Below, piece after piece: positions 57,705 to 64,000 of a stretch of 64,000 nt of DNA. The position numbers were made by a program, and so were the translations under genes. The DNA comes from Gavia stellata (taxonomy: Eukaryota; Chordata; Aves; Gaviiformes; Gaviidae). The DNA lies in contig NC_082599.1 of NCBI RefSeq assembly GCF_030936135.1, positions 5,876,847 to 5,940,846 on the forward strand. Direction: 5' to 3'. Below the pieces are notes generated by a model, which searched no databases, was not told the DNA's origin, and saw only the letters and a program-made list of their open reading frames with translations. Position 1 is the stretch's first letter, and each line of letters begins with the position of its first letter.

Positions 57705-60700
57705 TGGCAGGGCAGGCTCCTGGCCAAAGGCTTTGGGGAAGGAGGTTGATTTTTAGAGTAAGCTTTGTGGAGTGCTTTTATTGAAGTTTATAAATGACGT
57801 AGCCCTATCATGCCCAGGCCTTCCATCTCTGCCTCATGGGGAGACTTGTTTTCTGTTAAGGAGGGTGGGAGAGTTTTGAAAATGCTGTTTTAAGAGATTA
57901 AATTCTTGGCATTGTTTAAAAGTAGGAAGGAACTGAAGCTGTAGAGGGGGGGAAATCCTTCTGGAAATCCCTGTTGCTCTGTGGGATCAGGCTTTGTCCT
58001 CTCCCTTCGCTCAGTGGGAGCAGCAGTGCTTTAGGAAGGAGACAAACTCCCTGTGAAGAGGGAAGGCGTAACCTTACAGATCAACCCTTTAAACCTCCTT
58101 TGGAAAATGCGTCCTGAGGAGGATGATGTTCAGCTTCTTTGAGGAGCCAGGAGATAAAGGTGTGGGGACGAAGGGGGAGAACATGCCACCTATTTCCCCG
58201 GGAAAGGGAACTGCATGTGTGTGAGTGTGTAGGAAATGCTTTTTTTTTTTTTCTTTTGGGAGCCTGTGAAGGGGTGCTCTGGTAGCACAAAGCAAGGATT
58301 TGAGAGTGAGTACCCAACTACGGGAGCAAATGGACAATCTGCCTCTTTGTAGCTGGAGAGCAGGGTGGGATGGGAACAAAAGGGAATGTAAATGCACTTC
58401 TGCTCTTAGGAGAACTTGCTGCTGGAGACACACATCCTACAGCCTCAGAGTATTAGGAGGAGCACAGAGATGTGTCGTTGTCTCACGTTAACTGGCAGAA
58501 CTTGGGGAGAAATCAGGGAAGAATTATTTAATTCCTTCCGTATTTTTTCCCTGTCCCTCTGTAAACCAAGTTTCTGGATATCGCCTGCTCACTGAACGAT
58601 TGTGTTGGCATTCTGGCCTGTGATGTACACGGAAATGTGTATATTGCAAACATATGGTTTCTCTTTTTAACTTTTCCATCCCCCGTTCCCCCCTTACTCA
58701 TTTCAAACATTGGTGTGTCTGCCAGGGTCCTGGATGGAGATATGATGCAAGTTTCCTAGCACGTATATGATTTGTGGGACAAAATGTCACTGTGTTAACT
58801 GAGCTGGACTGTCCTGCCTCCTGCTTCATGTCTCCTGTAAACCTCAAGGGTTGTTTGGTTTTTTTTTTTGAGCTCTCTTTACTTCTGTAGAGCTGTAAAA
58901 GTCTTTCAGCAGGGAACAAAGAGAGAGATGTCCTGGTGTGGAAAGTGATCAACCTCGCGCCGGTGCTTTTGAAGGATTTAACTTGTTTCCTGATGAAAAA
59001 CGTTGCTCTTCACATTTAGCGTCTGACATTCAGTAATTACCAGCTCAGCTATTTTTCCATCTCAGAATAAAGGAAATCCATGTGTAGTCCAATTCCTTAA
59101 TTGGTACTGGTTTTGCCTGAAAATAGCCATATGTGGCTTTTATTTGACGTGGATGGCTTTGTACCATTTTGGTGCAGGAATTGAAAGAGCAAGTTTTCTA
59201 CCTGCAAAGAGAACTTCTCCTGTAAAACTGCCCTCCCTGATTCTGGCTAATACTAAAAAAGGCATTACTCAGCATTGGGGATGACTCATGCCATTATAAA
59301 GGTATGGATTAATGCCTGTGTTTATTACGCCGGTTAGTGTTAGTAACTGCTGTGAGTAGCCTCCTTAGGCTTAAATAACTTCTCTTCCACTAAATCAAGG
59401 AACCTTGCTCAGGATCAGAACCTGACTTTCATTTCAAAAAAAGGATAAAATGGAGGTGGGGTAGAGGAAGCAATTTATCAAGCATTTCAATGAAATGTAC
59501 CCCCAGAGTAGCAATAGCCTTTGCAGGTGAATGCCGCCTCTGGAGACATCTAAGTTTTAATCTAAAAAGAAAAATGTGGTCTGTGCTGGTGGTGGTGAAG
59601 GTGGTCTTCCAAGTGTGGATTGCATATAAATCACGGCAGTCTTCTTTTTGAAGCCTGAAAAAAAAATTCGACCTCTTGCTGCTTCTGCTGATCAGCTACT
59701 TGCAGACGCAGGTTCCCTCGGATCTCACAATTCCTGTTGGAAATGCTGGTAGCAGTAGTGAAGTTGGAACTGGGTCATTCTCGTTTTGCTACTTTTTTGG
59801 AAAGATGAGAGCCGTGCTGGTTGTGGCTGTTTGATTTAGGAGCATCCTCTTTGCTGTGAACAGTCTGTGCCAGAAACAGAAGATAAATTAGCGATGGGAG
59901 TGCTTCCTTGCTCTGTTCTGTGCCCTTTCTCCCCTGACAGATTCCTTCATAGCGATGAGGACAACACAGGCTGTGCGAACAGATGTGGTGGGAGTTTCTT
60001 CTCCCCTCACAAATCAAGCTTAAATTGAAAATTGAAGTCACCATTTACTGAATGATTAGTTTTTTTAATGGCTGTGGTTTGTGTACCTTTGGAGTTGGGC
60101 TTTGCCTGTGAACACGTTGATCTTTTGGAGTTGAATATTTAGATTTCTAGCCACATTCCTCCCAAGCTGTACATGTGAGCATAGGTACATCTGTGTGGGA
60201 GAAATTTTCTTTTGCAGGTGTAGAGGAACTTCTTGGAATTAAGATTTCCGCTTCGCCAAATTTTATCAAAATGTCTGTGGTTACACATCTTGTGCACGTG
60301 TAGTTATCTCATGTACTGAAAAAGCGTGGCCATTGAAAAAGCCTGTAAGTACTCACCAGGTACGATCGAAGTCTTTGGATGTAAAAACCAGGCTGGAATG
60401 GGAGGCTTTTGTCCAATGATAACTTTTTAGGTTTCTTTTTTGAAACGTGGTGTTGATTTTTACCTGTGAGTCTTGTGTGCTAGCTGCAGCCAGTTTCATA
60501 TGCCTAACTATTTAAAAACCATTCAAGAAAAATGTTACACTCTATAAAATATAACTGCTTGGGAACTAAATTGAGTGTTTAGACTTCAGTCTTTGTGCCA
60601 TATGTTTTGTTTTAGCATTTCCTCGCGGATTCCCACTCCTCCTCCCCAGCCTGGCTAAACAAAATTGATTCCTACAGCATATTCCCAGTATTCAGGCTGG

Positions 60701-63700
60701 TTAATTCATTTGAAGACTTGCTTTGTGTGCTCATTTGTAAACTTTTTCCACTTAAAGTTGGTAGAAAAGCCTTTTTGTTGTTTTATATTATGTTAAAGCT
60801 TATATAAAATTATCTTTGGGCTAATGTAGATCTGTTTAAAAAAGAAAAGTTAGCGGTCATTCATAGTACTTGGTCTGCTTGGGCACTGAAGTGGGTGATG
60901 CTCAGTATCACAGTTTCTCAGCTGCTTGAACATAGACAGATATATATCCTCTTGTGTATTCCTGAGTGACACTGAATAGCCAGGTTACTCCTGCGTTCAG
61001 GTTACCCTTCGTTTGAATACTTGGCACATCTAATTTCTTTAAGACCTTTGATACCATCGCTCTACTAGAATAGGGCCAAATTGAGTCCGTCTTCACCTCC
61101 TGGGAAGTGAAAGCAAAAGGTTTTTAGTTGTGCATGTGTCTTTTGTTTAGTGTTTCTGTTGTTTGCTCTCTGATAGGAAGGAGGATAAAATGCACAAGGA
61201 AGCAGACTGAGGTCATACAAAGCCAAGCAGTGGTGAAAGAGGCTGGCTGGGAAGAATACATCATTGTTATCGAAGCGGCATGGCTGCTTTTCCTGCTGAT
61301 TTGAGGGGAGGGTAGAGACAGTTCCTGCTGCTTTCAGCTATTCTGAGGTACTAAAAAAAAACATATGGGGTGTTTCATGTGGAAGTAGTTCACACTTTCC
61401 CGTGGTTGTTTTCTATGTGGTAGTTGCTTCCAGTACTGCTAGGTTCCTGGACTGATTAATGTTTAACGCTTTCATTTCTCAAGAATACCATTTAAATAGT
61501 TTCAATTTAACGCAAATATCTTGGCTAGTGCTGGGAAATTTGGATATGCTGTGACCCTGAGCATACCTGAGGGGTGTGTATGCTGGCTAACAAATGCATG
61601 CCTCGGAGGCTTCTTCCTTCTTCAGCTGATGAAATCTTGGAGAGGATCACCTCTTCCCCAGAATATTTGTCTATTTAAACTTGACAGCATCTGTTTTATT
61701 TCTGAGTGTTAGCAGCTTGCCCACCAAGTCAGTGTCTACAGATGTAATCTTTTAATAAAAGTTGGAGCTATTTAAAATGATGGGCAATAACACTGGTTCT
61801 TATTGCTAATTGTGTTAGTGAATTGTGAAAAGCTGCATTTTGGTCAAATTTTCTTGGAAGATTCCCCCTAAAATGCACAATATTCATTGTAAATCTCTGC
61901 AGCAGTAAATTTAGCTGTGGACATGCTAATGGAGCGCTTGTAAACTCGGTGTTATTAAACTTTCTTAATAGGGAGAGACAGACTTGAAAGCTTTGTGGGT
62001 GTAGAAGAATAGCTGTTGGAGCAGTGGAATTTGGCATTGCAAAATCTTTGAAATATCAGGATCCTGGGACTTTCCAGATGAGTTTAGCCTATTACCCTGC
62101 AGTCCCTTCAGAATCAAACAACTGAGATGCAGATATGAAGAACTTGGCTCTCAAAGTTGCTGCAGTTTCCTGTGATTTCACCTAAGGGAGTTCAGCCTTG
62201 ACGTATCTAAAAAACCCATCAAACTCCATCTATCTTTCTGGCAGTCATGCGGGAAAGTCTCGGAGGCAGGGTTAGGTCCCTGGCTGACAGGCGGTCCAGG
62301 CTCTTTACCAGAAGGTCATCGCTGTTGGTGTATGAGAGGAGATGTGGTACCTCTGATGTGCAAAATAATGCATATGCTAATGAAGGGAGCCATACTAAGA
62401 ACAAATTCAAACTTGTCTGATTGAGTAAGACAAGGTCACTGTAGCAAATGGTGTAAATACCGCTAAATGACAGCAGGGGTACAGGTACCTGACTAGGTCT
62501 GTGATACTGCTTCAGTATTTCTTGTGTTCCTCTCGTGCACGAATACAAATGAAGAGACTGACCTTAGTTTGGGATTCTCTCAACCGTAAGTTTTTGATCC
62601 CTTAGGTTATCTGGGTGTGTCATTTGCCTTGAAACACTGCTCATGTGTGGGGTTCTCATGTTAATCATCACAGCCTGTGTATTCCTTGTTTTAACCAGGT
62701 TATGTGGTCCAGTCACATAGTGCAAGCAGGTAGGGACTTGTCATGATCCAAGTGCAAAAAGGAAAAATCCAGTATTTCTTTTCATCCCTACTCAATAGCT
62801 AAAACATCCAGCAACTTTTTTTTTTCCCAAGTCCTTTCTTTCATGACTCCCCAAGGTTCTTGAAGATCGTTGTTTCCTGATGTGCATCACTGCATGCAGG
62901 ATTTTTGCTTAACACAGATTTTCTTGCAATTAAGAGAAATTCCACCCCGGGAAAAAATATTTGGTTATGTATCAACCTCCACCAAACCAAAGCCTAACAC
63001 ACCTTACAAGGATTTCTTAGACCTCTTCGGTTCTGCACACTGGGAAGTCTGCAGGGGACAGCTGTCGTCAAGTCTTAAAGGCTTCACAAATCCCATCCGT
63101 GAATGAAGTACAGAGTAAATCCACAGCACTGATTCACTTCCTCAGCAAATCGTCAAATTAGCAGAATCTTCCTTCCACGCATCCATTAAAGTTTTATACA
63201 GCTTGTACTGCATGTGAAACTACATGTTGTGAAACAACACTCAAAACTCTTATAACTCAGTCAAATTAAAATGCATTTTTTAGGGAATACAGAAAAGCTT
63301 TTCTGAATAAGGCTTTAGTTTCTGGCCTAATTTCAATTTTCTGCCCCATCCGTTGTGTCTTGAGAGCTACTGAGTTGGGGGCAGGGAGAGAAAAATTTCT
63401 TGTTTTGTTTCATTTCACTGTTTCATGCTAAACTGATTTTATAGCAGTCTCCCAAATGGATATTTCCTTCAGGCAGGAAATGAGCCTATGTAAATTCATC
63501 CCGGAGAGAAAAGGTACAGCCAGCTGTTAAAGAAGAATAGATTTGAAATACTTCAGTGATCATCTCTTACTGTAGTAAATTCTCCTTGCCAAAATTTTGC
63601 CAAAATTTTACTACTTTATGGTCATGAATGGCAATTTAAGCACTAACTTTACTCTTTTTACTGCTAGCACCTTGTTATTAATAAAGCTTTGTGGGAGGAT

Positions 63701-64000
63701 GCTCTGTTTCCTTTTCATCCATCCGCAGAATTGTTAATTAAGTTAAAACTGCGGCGTGAAGTTTTGACCTTGAGTACCCCGCGGAGTCTTCTGAGCACAT
63801 GGCTTGTCCTGTGCTATCCTCTGATAGCTTGTTGTGTGGAAGAAGTTAAGTTGCCATTTGTCTTACAGCAGAGTTAATTGACAAATTTTGCAGCTCTTTA
63901 GAGGGGAGAGTGTGGTCAAATAGGAAAATGTTCTAAAAAAAACTAGTTGTGAATGTGGAATTGTATTGACGTGCTTGTGGTCAGTGCATGAGATTATCGC

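Larger units (their letters stand above)
56506..64000 (+). other. OXSR1: OXSR1 intron 1 (5' part, runs off the window)
   Basis: I found no exon 2 (expected to begin with the SGATAVV part of the glycine loop), so the whole interval is taken as intron 1. It begins with a G-rich degenerate repeat and CpG-island sequence to about 57300, then becomes AT-rich. A three-copy 14-bp repeat occurs at 57664-57704. No RNA gene or confident interspersed repeat was recognised elsewhere. Confidence 0.7.

Overview
The window is vertebrate genomic DNA, almost certainly from a bird and probably not a galliform. The evidence is long introns with GT-AG splice sites, CpG-island promoters, a CR1 LINE 3' end finishing in the ATTCTATGA-type tail, older L3-like CR1 remnants, amniote MIR-type SINE fragments, and a solo LTR of the 'TGTTGTGGTTTAACCCC' type that is abundant in neoavian genomes. 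There are no bacterial-style operons. Three protein-coding genes were recognised, all on the + strand. Long open frames that do not fit an exon model are treated as chance.

Layout. 1-8.7 kb is intergenic with no recognised gene; it holds a MIR-like fragment, a striking (GGAGA)n/(GGGGA)n tract at 5872-6072, and two unexplained exon-like blocks on the minus strand at 4.7-5.2 kb. 8.75-9.56 kb is a CpG island with a 40-bp tandem repeat running almost to the start codon of CRY-DASH. 9465-30103 is a complete 14-exon CRY-DASH gene (522 residues) whose exon phases all join. Only 1.6 kb later, on the same strand, comes a complete 5-exon MYD88 (31743-42408, 301 residues; death domain, intermediate segment, TIR domain) with its own CpG island. 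42.4-55.4 kb is intergenic: AT-rich sequence, possible MYD88 polyadenylation signals, a CR1 3' end and a short GC-rich island. 55.4-57.4 kb is the OXSR1 CpG-island promoter (paired CCAAT boxes, two YY1-type motifs in opposite orientation, a palindromic CRE) with coding exon 1 at 56436-56505. The rest of the window to 64000 is OXSR1 intron 1.

Functionally these are neighbours rather than a pathway: a photolyase/cryptochrome flavoprotein, the Toll/IL-1 receptor adaptor, and an osmotic/oxidative-stress Ste20 kinase. The MYD88-OXSR1 order matches the mammalian 3p22 block. CRY-DASH, which placental mammals lack, sits directly upstream of MYD88 where mammals have ACAA1; no ACAA1 exon was recognised.

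Limits: exon boundaries were derived by eye from reading frame and splice consensus. UTR limits, transcription starts and repeat edges are approximate. No database search was possible.
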